DNA from: JBGPTK01 sp963797765 | GTDB lineage: Bacteria > Acidobacteriota > Terriglobia > Acidiferrales > UBA7541 | Assembly (NCBI GenBank): GCA_963797765.1 | Contig: CAWCQU010000002.1 | Span: 744,001-808,000 of the forward strand | Direction: 5' to 3' | DNA: 64,000 nt | In this document: positions 53,649 through 62,664 of the stretch, one piece after another | Position numbering within the stretch: the stretch's first letter is position 1 | How the letters are laid out: each line of letters begins with the position of its first letter | Notes under the pieces: generated by a model | What the model was told of the DNA's origin: nothing | The model's database searches: none | Seen by the model: the letters and a program-made list of their open reading frames with translations, nothing else | Translations under genes and position numbers: made by a program

Positions 53649-54938
53649 ATGGACAATCACTTTCCACGCATGATTCCACTGCGGCAGATTTTCCCCAAGC
53701 CGCGACCGTTGAATATTTCAGTGAAGATCGAAGAAGAATTTGATTCTCACAAAATCGCCGGGATCATCCGTCCGGGAAGCCGGATTGCTGTTGCCGTGGG
53801 AAGTAGAGGAATTTCGAATCTGGCGGAAGTGGTTGGCGCGGTGGTGAAGAACTTGAAGGGATGCGGGGCGCGGCCGTTCATTATTCCGGCGATGGGCAGC
53901 CATGGCGGCGCAACTTCGGAAGGTCAGACGGGGATTCTGGCGGATTATGGAATCACCGAGAGCACGATGGGCGTGCCGGTGGAAGCGTCGATGGAAGTCG
54001 ATCTGCTGGGGACGGTTGATCCGAATGTTCCGGTGTATTTCAGCCGGGTGGCGCTGGAGTCCGATGGAATTGTAGTGGTTAACCGGGTGAAGCCGCACAC
54101 GGATTTTCAAGGCACGCTAGGGAGCGGCATCCTGAAAATGTTGGCGATTGGCTTGGCCAAGCGGACTGGCGCAAGCGCTTGCCATTTTGTTGCCGCGCGG
54201 CTGGGGCACGAGTTTGTGATCCGTGCTGTCTCCCAGTATCTATTGAGCCGCGTTCCTTTTCTGTTTGGCGTGGCCATTCTTGAAAATCAATTCCACCAAA
54301 CCGAGGACTTGATTGTTGTAAAGCGGGAAGACGTGGAAGCGACTGAAGAGAAGTTACTGATTCGCGCTCGGGAATTGATGCCCCAGCTTCCTTTCGAGGA
54401 GATCGACCTGCTGATCGTCGACCGGATTGGAAAGAATATCAGCGGGGCCGGGATGGATCCAAATGTGGTTGGAAGGGGAGTGCAAGGTTACAGCGCTTCG
54501 CTGGCCCAACCGCCCGCGGCTACTCCGAAAATCCAACGAATCGTGGTGTGCAATCTGACTCCCGAAACGCACGGAAACGGGATTGGCATCGGAATGGCTG
54601 ATTTCGTTTCCACGCGAATGGTGCGCGCACTCGATCATCGGTCCACTTACATCAACGCGCTCACCGCCGTGACTCCTCAAACGGCAAAAATTCCGATTTT
54701 TTTTGACACGGACAAAGAAAATATCGAACTGGCGCTTGCTTCCCTTTGTTTACAAGAGCCCGCAAGGGCCCGGGTGCTGCATATTTCGGATACGCTCGCT
54801 CTTGAATGCCTGGAAGCTTCGGAAGCGTTTCTGGAAGAATCGAAGGATCGGAGCGATCTGCAGGTACTGGGCGAGGCACGTGCGTTGCAATTTGATTCTT
54901 CCGGAAATTTGCGCCCCTTGAAGGCGATGAAGTACTAG
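53649..54938 (+). CDS. LarA-like (DUF2088) nickel-dependent epimerase/racemase homologue
   Basis: The 429-residue protein has GSRGISNLAEVV, the PAMGSHGGATSEGQ block, NRVKPHTDFQGTLGSGILKMLAIGLAKRTGA and a late GIGIGMADF. These are the DUF2088 regions of lactate racemase LarA and its relatives, whose members racemise lactate, malate or phenyllactate, or epimerise aldonic acids such as D-gluconate at C2. The active enzymes need a nickel-pincer cofactor made by LarB, LarC and LarE; none of these lies in the window. The lysine in GSGILKML may be the equivalent of the cofactor-binding Lys, which is inference. An aldonate 2-epimerase step would fit the sugar-acid genes around it. Confidence 0.72.
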   Translation: MDNHFPRMIPLRQIFPKPRPLNISVKIEEEFDSHKIAGIIRPGSRIAVAVGSRGISNLAEVVGAVVKNLKGCGARPFIIPAMGSHGGATSEGQTGILADYGITESTMGVPVEASMEVDLLGTVDPNVPVYFSRVALESDGIVVVNRVKPHTDFQGTLGSGILKMLAIGLAKRTGASACHFVAARLGHEFVIRAVSQYLLSRVPFLFGVAILENQFHQTEDLIVVKREDVEATEEKLLIRARELMPQLPFEEIDLLIVDRIGKNISGAGMDPNVVGRGVQGYSASLAQPPAATPKIQRIVVCNLTPETHGNGIGIGMADFVSTRMVRALDHRSTYINALTAVTPQTAKIPIFFDTDKENIELALASLCLQEPARARVLHISDTLALECLEASEAFLEESKDRSDLQVLGEARALQFDSSGNLRPLKAMKY

Positions 54939-54965
54939 CAAAGGCTACCGGCCTCTGAGGAAACC

Positions 54966-56063
54966 ATGAAAATGTCGCGCGCTGCGGTCCTGACGGAATA
55001 TGACGCTCCTTTGAAGATTATGGAATTCCCGGTTCCGGAGACCTTGGAAAACGGAGCCGCGCTTGTACGGGTGCAGATGGCAGGTGTGTGCGGCACGGAT
55101 GTTCATCTGTGGCACGGACAATTGCCCATTCCCCTGCCCGTGATTTTGGGCCATGAAACGGTGGGCGTGATCGAACGGCTCAGCGATGGAATGAAAAAGG
55201 ATTGGTCCGGCCAAGATCTTGCCGTGGGCGATCGCGTGACCTGGAGTTCTTCGCTGGTGTGCGGCCACTGCCACTATTGCCGCGTTAAGAAGCAGCCCAC
55301 ACGATGCCTGAATCGCAAAGCTTACGGGATTTCCTATAAATGCACGGAACCGCCGCATTTGCTGGGCGGATATGCCGACTACATTTACCTTCGGCCGGGA
55401 ACATCGATTTTCAAAATTCCACAAAATCTGCCGACGGAAGCGGTGGTGGGCGCCGGTTGCGCGCTAGTCACCTCTCTTCACGGGCTGGAACATATACGGG
55501 TGGAATGGGGAGATGTAGTGGTGGTGCAAGGCTCCGGGCCGGTTGGACTGGCTTGTCTGGCGCTCGCAAAAGATAGCGGAGCAGCCAAAGTGATTGTTGT
55601 TGGCGGACCGCAGCATCGGTTAGAAGCCGCAAGAAAATTCGGCGCGGATGATTGCATTGATGTGAGCAAGACGTCTCCCGCGGAGCGCGCAAAGCAAGTG
55701 ATGGAACTAGCGGGAGGCTTTGGCGCGGATGTGGTTTTGGAATGCGTCGGTATTCCGCAAGCGGTGAACGAGGGCCTGGAATTGTTGAGGGATGGCGGAC
55801 GCTATTTGATCCTGGGCCATTATGGGGATGCTGGAACGATTCCGTTCAATCCGCATATTGTTACCAAAAAGCAGCTCACGCTGGGAGGCTCGTGGGGATT
55901 TGAGCCACGGCACACTCACGCGGCGATTGGATTTTTAAGCCGCACTCGTTCCCGTTTTCCGTTTGAAACGACAACGTCCACCCGGTTTCCGCTGGAGAAG
56001 GCGGATGACGCTTTGCAGAGCGCGGCGCGCTGGGCCGGCACCAAAAGCGTGATCGTGCCCTGA
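54966..56063 (+). CDS. Zinc-dependent alcohol dehydrogenase (medium-chain)
   Basis: The 365-residue protein has the catalytic zinc ligands CGTDVHLWHG (Cys37-like) and GHETVGVIE (His and Glu), and the structural zinc loop CGHCHYCRVKKQPTRC with all four Cys. The NAD-binding site is VVVQGSGPVGLACLALAK. Relatives include sorbitol, threonine and sugar dehydrogenases; an aldose 1-dehydrogenase or polyol dehydrogenase would fit the pathway. GAGGAAACC precedes the ATG, 27 bases after the LarA-like stop. It is intact and of normal length. Confidence 0.9.
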   Translation: MKMSRAAVLTEYDAPLKIMEFPVPETLENGAALVRVQMAGVCGTDVHLWHGQLPIPLPVILGHETVGVIERLSDGMKKDWSGQDLAVGDRVTWSSSLVCGHCHYCRVKKQPTRCLNRKAYGISYKCTEPPHLLGGYADYIYLRPGTSIFKIPQNLPTEAVVGAGCALVTSLHGLEHIRVEWGDVVVVQGSGPVGLACLALAKDSGAAKVIVVGGPQHRLEAARKFGADDCIDVSKTSPAERAKQVMELAGGFGADVVLECVGIPQAVNEGLELLRDGGRYLILGHYGDAGTIPFNPHIVTKKQLTLGGSWGFEPRHTHAAIGFLSRTRSRFPFETTTSTRFPLEKADDALQSAARWAGTKSVIVP

Positions 56064-56166
56064 CCAGTCCGGTAATCCTGAAAGCAGGAATTGCGTTGCA
56101 CCAGAAAGCAGCAATTGTTCATTCCACTGGCAGTCGAATCCAACTGTCTCTGATAAGAGGAAGCAG

Positions 56167-57321
56167 ATGAAAATTGTAGATATGAAAGTTTTTCTGTTGG
56201 GAACGAGCTGGCGAAATCTGGTTTTCATTAAGCTCTACACGGATGAAGGAATTACCGGAGTGGGTGAAGCCACTATCCAAAATCGCGAAGAGGGAGTGGC
56301 GGGATATCTGGAGGGAGCCAAACACCGCCACGTGGTGGGCTCTGACCCGTTCAATATCGAGGACCTTTGGGCGCGGATGTATCGCAACGATTTTTTCCGC
56401 GCAGGGGTGATTGCCTGCACCGCGATGAGCGCCGTCGAGATGGCCTGCTGGGACATCGTCGGCAAGGCCGTGAAGCAACCCGTTTACCGGATTTTGGGAG
56501 GGCAGTGCCACGATCGCATCAAGGCTTACGCAAACGGCTGGTACACGGTTGCTCGCGACCCAAAAGTATTCGCTGACCGCGCGCAGGTGGTTCTCGACAA
56601 AGGATACAAGGCTCTGAAATTGGATCCGTTCGGAGCGGGTGGGTACGAATTGGAACGCGCGGAGAAAAATAAATCCATCGCTATCGTGGAAGCAGTGCGC
56701 AAAGCGGTGGGACCGGATGTGGAGATTTTTATAGAGGCGCACGGGCGATTCAGCGTGGCGACCGCGGTGGAAATGGGCAAGCGGCTTCAGGAGTTCGATC
56801 CGGGCTGGTACGAGGAACCGGTGCCGCCGGAAGACGCTCCTTCCATGTTGAAGGTGAAAGAGAAAGTGGATATTCCGATCGCAACCGGAGAACGGCTGTA
56901 TACGCGGCACGGATTTCGTGAAGTCTTCGAATTGCGATCGACGGACATTATTCAGGCGGATGTGAGCCATGCCGGCGGAATTCTGGAGATGAAAAAAATC
57001 GCCGCCGCCGCCGATTGCCATTACATGACCATGGCGCCGCACAATTCCAGCGGACCGGTAAACACGGCTGCTTCGGTTCACTTTGATTTCGGCACGCCGA
57101 ACATGAAGGTGCAGGAATGCTTCGATGACTTTGCCGACCCATGGGTAACCGAAGCGGTGATTGGATACCCGAAAGTGGTGGACGGATATTTCCTCCCGCC
57201 AGACCGGCCGGGCCTGGGAGTCGAACTCAACGAAGAAGTAATCGCTGCCCATCCGTATAAAGCAGGTTTCTTCAATCTGTGGGCCAATGATTGGCAGAAA
57301 CGGCAATTTGTTGCTGATTGA
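56167..57321 (+). CDS. Enolase-superfamily sugar-acid dehydratase, galactonate dehydratase-like
   Basis: The 384-residue protein follows the mandelate racemase/galactonate dehydratase plan. The N-terminal capping domain ends near TAMSAVEMACWDIVGKAV. The barrel has KALKLDPFGAG, metal-ligand Glu residues in IEAHGRF, WYEEPVPPED and ATGERLYTR, and the His in MAPHNSSGP that acts as acid/base in the DgoD type. It dehydrates an aldonic acid to a 2-keto-3-deoxy-aldonate. AGAGGAAGC precedes the ATG. It is 103 bases after the alcohol dehydrogenase gene and 32 before the aldehyde dehydrogenase gene, so order fits a pathway dehydrogenase, dehydratase, dehydrogenase. Confidence 0.88.
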   Translation: MKIVDMKVFLLGTSWRNLVFIKLYTDEGITGVGEATIQNREEGVAGYLEGAKHRHVVGSDPFNIEDLWARMYRNDFFRAGVIACTAMSAVEMACWDIVGKAVKQPVYRILGGQCHDRIKAYANGWYTVARDPKVFADRAQVVLDKGYKALKLDPFGAGGYELERAEKNKSIAIVEAVRKAVGPDVEIFIEAHGRFSVATAVEMGKRLQEFDPGWYEEPVPPEDAPSMLKVKEKVDIPIATGERLYTRHGFREVFELRSTDIIQADVSHAGGILEMKKIAAAADCHYMTMAPHNSSGPVNTAASVHFDFGTPNMKVQECFDDFADPWVTEAVIGYPKVVDGYFLPPDRPGLGVELNEEVIAAHPYKAGFFNLWANDWQKRQFVAD

Positions 57322-57353
57322 TCGCGGAGTGCAGCAAGTCCCGGGAGGCCTCG

Positions 57354-58832
57354 ATGGCGCAAATAGATAATGCCGCAGTTGAAGCGATGGTGTTCCGAAA
57401 TCTGATCAATGGCGAATGGGTCGAGCCGCGCCCTGGCAAATCGTTTCAAACCCACAATCCCGCGGACACGGAAAAAATCATAGGAACATATCCGCTGGCG
57501 GATCGGGCGCAAGCGGAATCCGCTTTCGAAGCGGCTCGCGCCGCTTTCCCGGCATGGAGCAAGATGCCAGCGCCCAAGCGCGGAGAGATTCTTTTTCGCG
57601 CGGCGGAAATTTTGCTTTCCAAAGCAGATCAATTGGCCCGCGAAATGACACTCGAAGAAGGTAAGACTCTTCCCGAGGCAAAAGGAGAAGTGGCTCGGGC
57701 CATCAACATATTCCGCTATTTCGGCGGCGAAGCGGCCCGGCTGGCGGGAGAGACACTTCCTTCCGAGCGCGAAGGCGTTTTCTGCTTCACGGTGCGGAAG
57801 CCGCGCGGCGTGGTGTCGCTCATCACTCCCTGGAATTTTCCGATCGCCATCCCAGCCTGGAAAATGGCGCCGGCGCTGGTTTGCGGAAATACGGCTGTAA
57901 TCAAGCCGTCATCGCTCGCCCCTTCCTGCACGTTTCGATTGGCGGAAGCGCTGGTAGAAGCTGGACTGCCAAAAGGTGTGTTGAACGTGCTGACAGGATC
58001 AAGCCGTGAGATTGGAAGCACGCTCATCGAACATTCCGCGATCCGGGCGGTATCGTTCACGGGCTCTTGCGAAGTGGGCAACCACATCTACCAAACGCTT
58101 TCGCCGCGAAAGGTTCCCGCTCAATTGGAGATGGGAGGAAAGAATCCAACGATCGTTCTGAAGGATGCCGACCTGGAATTGGCGGTCAACACCGTGATCA
58201 ATGCCGCTTTTGCCTCGACGGGACAGAAATGCACCGCCACCAGCCGGGCAATCGTTGAGGACGGAATTTACGATGAGTTTATCGAGCAAATCGCCTGGAA
58301 GACTCCAGGCCTGAAAGTTGGTAACGGCCTGGAAGACGGGATTTTCATGGGGCCTTGCGTGGACCAATCCCAGATGGATACCGTTCTCCGCTACATCGAA
58401 ATCGGCAAGAAGGAAGGATTGAAACTGGTGACCGGAGGCCTGCGGCTAACCGCGGGGGCGCTGGGCCGCGGTTACTTCGTGGCGCCCACGATTTTTGCGG
58501 ATGTTCCGGTAACGTCCGTGCTGGCTCAGGAAGAAATCTTTGGGCCGGTATTGGCTGTGATGCGCGCGAAAGATTTTGAGGATGCGATGCGGTTGGCGAA
58601 CAGTATCCGGTTTGGGCTCTCCGCATCGATCATCACCACCAGCCTCAATTCCACATTTCGTTACATCCGGGAAATTGAAGCGGGGCTGATTACCGTGAAC
58701 CTCCCTTCCGCAGGAGTGGAATATCAATTGCCATTCGGCGGCGTGAAAGATTCCAGCACCGGTTACCGAGAACAGGGCTCCGTGGCGATTGATTTTTATT
58801 CGGAGCTTGCTACCGTCTATCTGAAGCCGTGA
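57354..58832 (+). CDS. Aldehyde dehydrogenase, alpha-ketoglutaric-semialdehyde type
   Basis: From ATG 57354 (CGGGAGGCCTCG upstream) the 492-residue protein has ITPWNFPIAIPAWKMAPAL, FTGSCEVGN, the catalytic Glu in LEMGGKNP and the nucleophile in STGQKCTATSR. STGQKCTATSR instead of the more common NAGQVCTS is what I associate with the KGSA-dehydrogenase branch that closes the Weimberg-type pentose pathway. It would oxidise 2,5-dioxopentanoate to alpha-ketoglutarate. An upstream TTG at 57318 overlaps the preceding stop codon but has no ribosome-binding site. It is the last gene of the plus-strand unit. Confidence 0.88.
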   Translation: MAQIDNAAVEAMVFRNLINGEWVEPRPGKSFQTHNPADTEKIIGTYPLADRAQAESAFEAARAAFPAWSKMPAPKRGEILFRAAEILLSKADQLAREMTLEEGKTLPEAKGEVARAINIFRYFGGEAARLAGETLPSEREGVFCFTVRKPRGVVSLITPWNFPIAIPAWKMAPALVCGNTAVIKPSSLAPSCTFRLAEALVEAGLPKGVLNVLTGSSREIGSTLIEHSAIRAVSFTGSCEVGNHIYQTLSPRKVPAQLEMGGKNPTIVLKDADLELAVNTVINAAFASTGQKCTATSRAIVEDGIYDEFIEQIAWKTPGLKVGNGLEDGIFMGPCVDQSQMDTVLRYIEIGKKEGLKLVTGGLRLTAGALGRGYFVAPTIFADVPVTSVLAQEEIFGPVLAVMRAKDFEDAMRLANSIRFGLSASIITTSLNSTFRYIREIEAGLITVNLPSAGVEYQLPFGGVKDSSTGYREQGSVAIDFYSELATVYLKP

Positions 58833-58846
58833 GGCTTATACGAGGC

Positions 58847-58876
58847 GCGACGAAGTCTCTGTAAAATTATCGTCGC
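58847..58876. terminator. Possible hairpin terminator between convergent genes
   Basis: GCGACGA (58847-58853) and TCGTCGC (58870-58876) can pair around a 16-base loop that includes TAAAATTA. It sits between the convergent ends of the aldehyde dehydrogenase and ilvD genes. The long loop and lack of a T-run make it a weak candidate. Confidence 0.3.
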
Positions 58877-58881
58877 CCTGC

Positions 58882-60555
58882 TTAGCCGATGCGCATCACC
58901 GCTCCGTCCGATGCCGAACTGACCAGAGCCGCATATTTGGCGAACACACCGCCGGGGTAGTGCGGCTGCGGTGCGCGCCAAGCGGCGAGCCGCGCTACAA
59001 TTGTCGCGGCATCCAATTCGGTCATCAAAGTCTGGCCTTCCACATCGATGACCACGATGTCGTTTTCGTGCAAAGCGGCAAGCGGTCCGCCCCGCGCTGC
59101 CTCTGGAGCCACGTGGCCGACCATCAGGCCGCGCGTGGCGCCGCTGAAGCGGCCGTCGGTAACCATGGCGACGCTTTCGCTGAGTCCTGCGCCGACAATC
59201 GCGCCCGTAACGCTAAGCATCTCCGGCATTCCCGGGGCGCCGCGCGGTCCTTCATAGCGGATTACTACCACATCGCCATGATTTATTTTCCCGGCGAGAA
59301 CTGCGGTTAGCGCATCAATCTCCGAACCAAAAACGCGGGCGGGACCCCGATGGCGCAACGGTGAACCCGACGTGTATTTCAGCACGCTTCCTTCTGGCGC
59401 CAGGTTTCCCTTCAATATCACTAGACCGCCGGTGCTTTTCAGGGGCTGTCCAAAAGCGTGCACTACATTCTGGCCGGGTGTTTCCTTTCCGGCCTCGGCT
59501 TCCTCTCGCAAGGTGCGCCCGGTAATCGTGGCAGCGTTTCCATCCACATATCCGCCTTCCACCAGGCGCTTGGCTAGAACGGCAGTCCCGCCGGCCTCAT
59601 AGAGTTCCTGTGCGGAGTATCGTCCACCCGGCTTCATATCGGCGTACAGAGGAGTCTTTTGGCTGATCGTCTGGAAATCATCGATGGAAAGAGGGATTTG
59701 TGATTCGCGCGCCAGAGCCAGCAGATGTAAAACGGCGTTGGTTGATCCGCCAGAGCTGGCGACGCCTGCAATCGCGTTGCGAAATGCCGCAGGTGTGAGG
59801 ATGTGGCTGGGAAGAAGACCGCGACGCAGAACGTCCATCACCAGTTTTCCGCACAGCTTCGCGATTTTTTCCTTGCCTGGATCAGTGGCGGGAACGCTGT
59901 TGTATCCCATGGGAGAAAGTCCGATCATTTCCAAAACCATCGACATGGTATTGGCCGTGTATTGCCCGCCGCAGGCGCCCGCTCCCGGACAAGCGACGTC
60001 TTCAAGTTGTTTCAATTCCGCATCCGTCATTTTTCCGGCAGATCGGGCGCCTACCGCTTCGAAGACATCGCCTAGAAGCACTTTCTTCCCATTGTAAATA
60101 CCTGGAGCGATCGTACCTCCATAAAGGATAAGCCCAGGAATATCGAGGCGAGCAAGCGCCATGGTTGCGCCCGGAATTGTTTTGTCGCAGCCCACCAGGC
60201 AAACCACCGCATCGAACATTTGTCCGCGGCACACAAGTTCGATCGAATCGGCGATCACTTCGCGACTGACCAGGGAAGCGCGCATTCCTTCCGTTCCCAT
60301 CGTCTCGCCGTCGCTGATCGCGATGGTGTTGAACTCCATCGGAGTTCCACCCGCTTCGCGAACCCCAAGCTTGACGTGCTCAGCCAGGCGGCGGAGGTGA
60401 AGATTGCATGGCATTGTTTCGATCCAGGTGTTCGCAATCCCGACAAGAGGCCGCGACAAATCGCTATCGGTATAGCCGACAGCTTTGAACATGGCGCGGG
60501 CGGGTGCGCGGTCCGGTCCTTCGGTCATCTTATGACTGCGGTGCTTGAGATCCAT
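58882..60555 (-). CDS. ilvD: Dihydroxy-acid dehydratase IlvD
   Basis: The 557-residue protein has the IlvD Fe-S cluster Cys residues in LVGCDKTIPG and CPGAGACGGQYTAN, plus the Cys in ETMPCNLH near the start, and the late block VTDGRFSGATRG. It dehydrates dihydroxyisovalerate and dihydroxy-3-methylvalerate in valine and isoleucine synthesis; relatives act on pentonates (arabinonate, xylonate). The length and motifs fit the biosynthetic IlvD rather than the longer sugar-acid forms, but the neighbouring sugar-acid unit makes a second role worth keeping in mind. GGAGGATCTGAA before ATG 60555 fixes the start. Confidence 0.9.
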   Translation of the reverse strand: MDLKHRSHKMTEGPDRAPARAMFKAVGYTDSDLSRPLVGIANTWIETMPCNLHLRRLAEHVKLGVREAGGTPMEFNTIAISDGETMGTEGMRASLVSREVIADSIELVCRGQMFDAVVCLVGCDKTIPGATMALARLDIPGLILYGGTIAPGIYNGKKVLLGDVFEAVGARSAGKMTDAELKQLEDVACPGAGACGGQYTANTMSMVLEMIGLSPMGYNSVPATDPGKEKIAKLCGKLVMDVLRRGLLPSHILTPAAFRNAIAGVASSGGSTNAVLHLLALARESQIPLSIDDFQTISQKTPLYADMKPGGRYSAQELYEAGGTAVLAKRLVEGGYVDGNAATITGRTLREEAEAGKETPGQNVVHAFGQPLKSTGGLVILKGNLAPEGSVLKYTSGSPLRHRGPARVFGSEIDALTAVLAGKINHGDVVVIRYEGPRGAPGMPEMLSVTGAIVGAGLSESVAMVTDGRFSGATRGLMVGHVAPEAARGGPLAALHENDIVVIDVEGQTLMTELDAATIVARLAAWRAPQPHYPGGVFAKYAALVSSASDGAVMRIG

Positions 60556-60731
60556 TTCAGATCCTCCGAAAATAATAGAACTCGCGGTTGTAGAGCATCT
60601 CCAGCAAATAAGCAAGCTGAGTCTTGATTCATTCTTCGAATTGCATCGTCAAGAGTCACAACTCCACGAGTTTCACCATTTCTGAATGATGCAATGGAGC
60701 GCTTCCGAGCTTTGGGAAAAGGAGGAGAAGA

Positions 60732-61235
60732 CTAAATAGAGTTGCCTGCTGACGAGAATCGCGCGCTCAAGGACCTTTCCACAACCATGTCCACGATTTC
60801 GGAGACCAGGCCGGGCAGGCAACTGCTCACAACTGGGGATAAACTCTCTCCGTATTCAAAAGAATTTCCGCAGACGGTGAGCAGCGACGCTGGGGGAGCG
60901 GCCGCATACAAACTCCGGGACAATTGGAGCAGTCCCCCCGGGCTGGGGCTATGAGAAAACAGCGCCGGCTCTGAGTCCGCTCGGATTTCATCGCAGGTCC
61001 ATTCACCTGGGGAGCCTTCGGATGTTGAGTCAATAAAAAGCACCCGTTGAGCACGACTGATCTTCTCGGCGAGTTCAGGGGTGAGTTGATGACATTGAAG
61101 GATTTCGATATCGTGATCCAGCAGCCGGACGGCCAGTTGCTGCGAAACATGCCAGCCAACGCCATCGTCACTGCGCAAGGGATTGCCATATCCAATGATC
61201 AACCATTCTGGAAAATTCGCCGGTTGAATCGTCAA
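60732..61235 (-). CDS. [NiFe]-hydrogenase maturation protease (HycI/HoxW-like)
   Basis: The protein (~167 residues from TTG 61235) opens WLIIGYGNPLRSDDGVGWHV, the GxGNxLxxDDG motif of the HybD/HycI endopeptidase family; nickel-binding Glu/Asp/His residues fall in this segment, FIDST and SHSPSPGGL. It cleaves the C-terminal tail from the large subunit after nickel insertion. The TTG overlaps the hoxH stop codon (TTGA), with AGGTGA before it, so I chose it over an ATG at 61331 that would overlap hoxH by 100 bases. Confidence 0.85.
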   Translation of the reverse strand: MTIQPANFPEWLIIGYGNPLRSDDGVGWHVSQQLAVRLLDHDIEILQCHQLTPELAEKISRAQRVLFIDSTSEGSPGEWTCDEIRADSEPALFSHSPSPGGLLQLSRSLYAAAPPASLLTVCGNSFEYGESLSPVVSSCLPGLVSEIVDMVVERSLSARFSSAGNSI

Positions 61236-62657
61236 GGCCGTTTCACCTGGTCCGTCACTTCGCCCCGCGGGTTGCGAAGTTGGATGTGAAGCGCCATCTG
61301 GCCCGCGGCGTGAGTCGAGCAACTCAGGCATGGATCAAACGCACGAATCACCGCTTCGACGCGATTGAGGATTCCCTCGGTGAATTTGTCGCCGTGCACA
61401 AAGTGCCGGGCCACCTGAAGGAGGCCGCGGTTCATCGCCAGGTTGTTGTGGCCCGTTGCGATCAGCAGATTGGCCCAGGTGATCAAGCCTTGCTCATCGA
61501 CGCGGTAGTGATGGATCAGCGTCCCGCGCGGAGCCTCCGCGGCGCCCACGCCTTCGCTGTTATTGAGCGAGGCGGTGGCGCGGACTTGGGTGCTCAGGAT
61601 TTCCGAGTCGTTGAGCAGCGCGTGGATCCGTTCGATCGAGTGCAGAATCTCGATCAGCCGGGCGTAGTGGTAGTGAAACGAACTCAGCACTGCGCCGCGC
61701 TCCAGCGACCGGAATTCAACCCATTCCTGGTCCGCCAGTGGAGTTCCGCAACGTTCGGAAATATTCAGCCGCGCCAGCGGGCCAACGCGGTAGATTCCCC
61801 CGGGGTAGCCGCGCGGTTTGTAGTAGGGAAACTTCATGATAGTAAACGGCTCTACGGCTTCCCCGATGAACTCGGGATACTTTGCGGGATCGAGATTGTC
61901 CGCCACGATCTTTCCGGTGGCATCGGTAAAACGAAGCTTGCCCTCGTAATATCCAGGACGCTCAGTGCCGGTGATCAATCCCATGAACAAACTGGGAAAG
62001 TTCGCGAAAGTACGAATTTCCGCGCGGTACGCTTCGAGTTTGCCCTTAAACCAGCGTAGCGTTTTCTGCGCGATTATGAGCGCCTCGGGAATCTCCGCGA
62101 GAATCCGGTCGCGCTTCTCGATTGACAGAGCTTCATTCACGCCTCCAGGAACAACCCACCCGGGGTGGATTCTCTTTCCACCGAGCAGCTCAATCACCTG
62201 CTGGCCGAACTGCCGCAGGCGGATGCCGCCTCTGCCAAGTTCCGGGTTTTCCCGGATCACGCCGAACAAGTTCCGGTCCTTTGGGTCCGCATCCATCCCC
62301 AGCACCAGGTCCGGAGAAGAAAGGTAAAAGAAGCTGAGCGCATGCGACTGGATGATCTGAGCGAGATTCAGGATGCGGCGAAGTTTTGCCGCGGCCGGCG
62401 GGATGCGGACGGCAAGAATTGCGTCGCATGCTTTTGCCGAGGCAATCAAATGGCTTACAGGACAGATTCCGCAGATTCGCGACATCAGCCCCGGCATTTC
62501 ATAAAAGGGCCGGCCTTCGCAGAACTTCTCAAAGCCGCGCAATTGGGTAACGTGGAAATACGCTTCCTGCACCTCTCCCTGCTCGTCCGGTCTGAAGGGT
62601 AATCTTCGCGTGCCCTTCGAGGCGCGTGACTGGGTCAACGACGATTGTCCGTCCCAT
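61232..62657 (-). CDS. hoxH: NAD-reducing [NiFe]-hydrogenase large subunit HoxH (one apparent frameshift)
   Basis: From ATG 62657 the protein begins MGRTIVVDPVTRLEGHAKITL, the HoxH start. The next frame continues DEQGEVQEAYFHVTQLRGFEKFCEGRPF, so one inserted A (plus-strand T at 62591) in CAGACCGG breaks the gene after ~22 residues; the longest intact frame starts later. The nickel ligands are present as RICGICPVSH and DPCLSCSTH. After the His comes AAGQMALHIQ and about 15 more residues, the tail removed by the protease encoded next. It is the catalytic subunit of the soluble bidirectional hydrogenase. Confidence 0.88.
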
Positions 62658-62664
62658 TTTTTCC

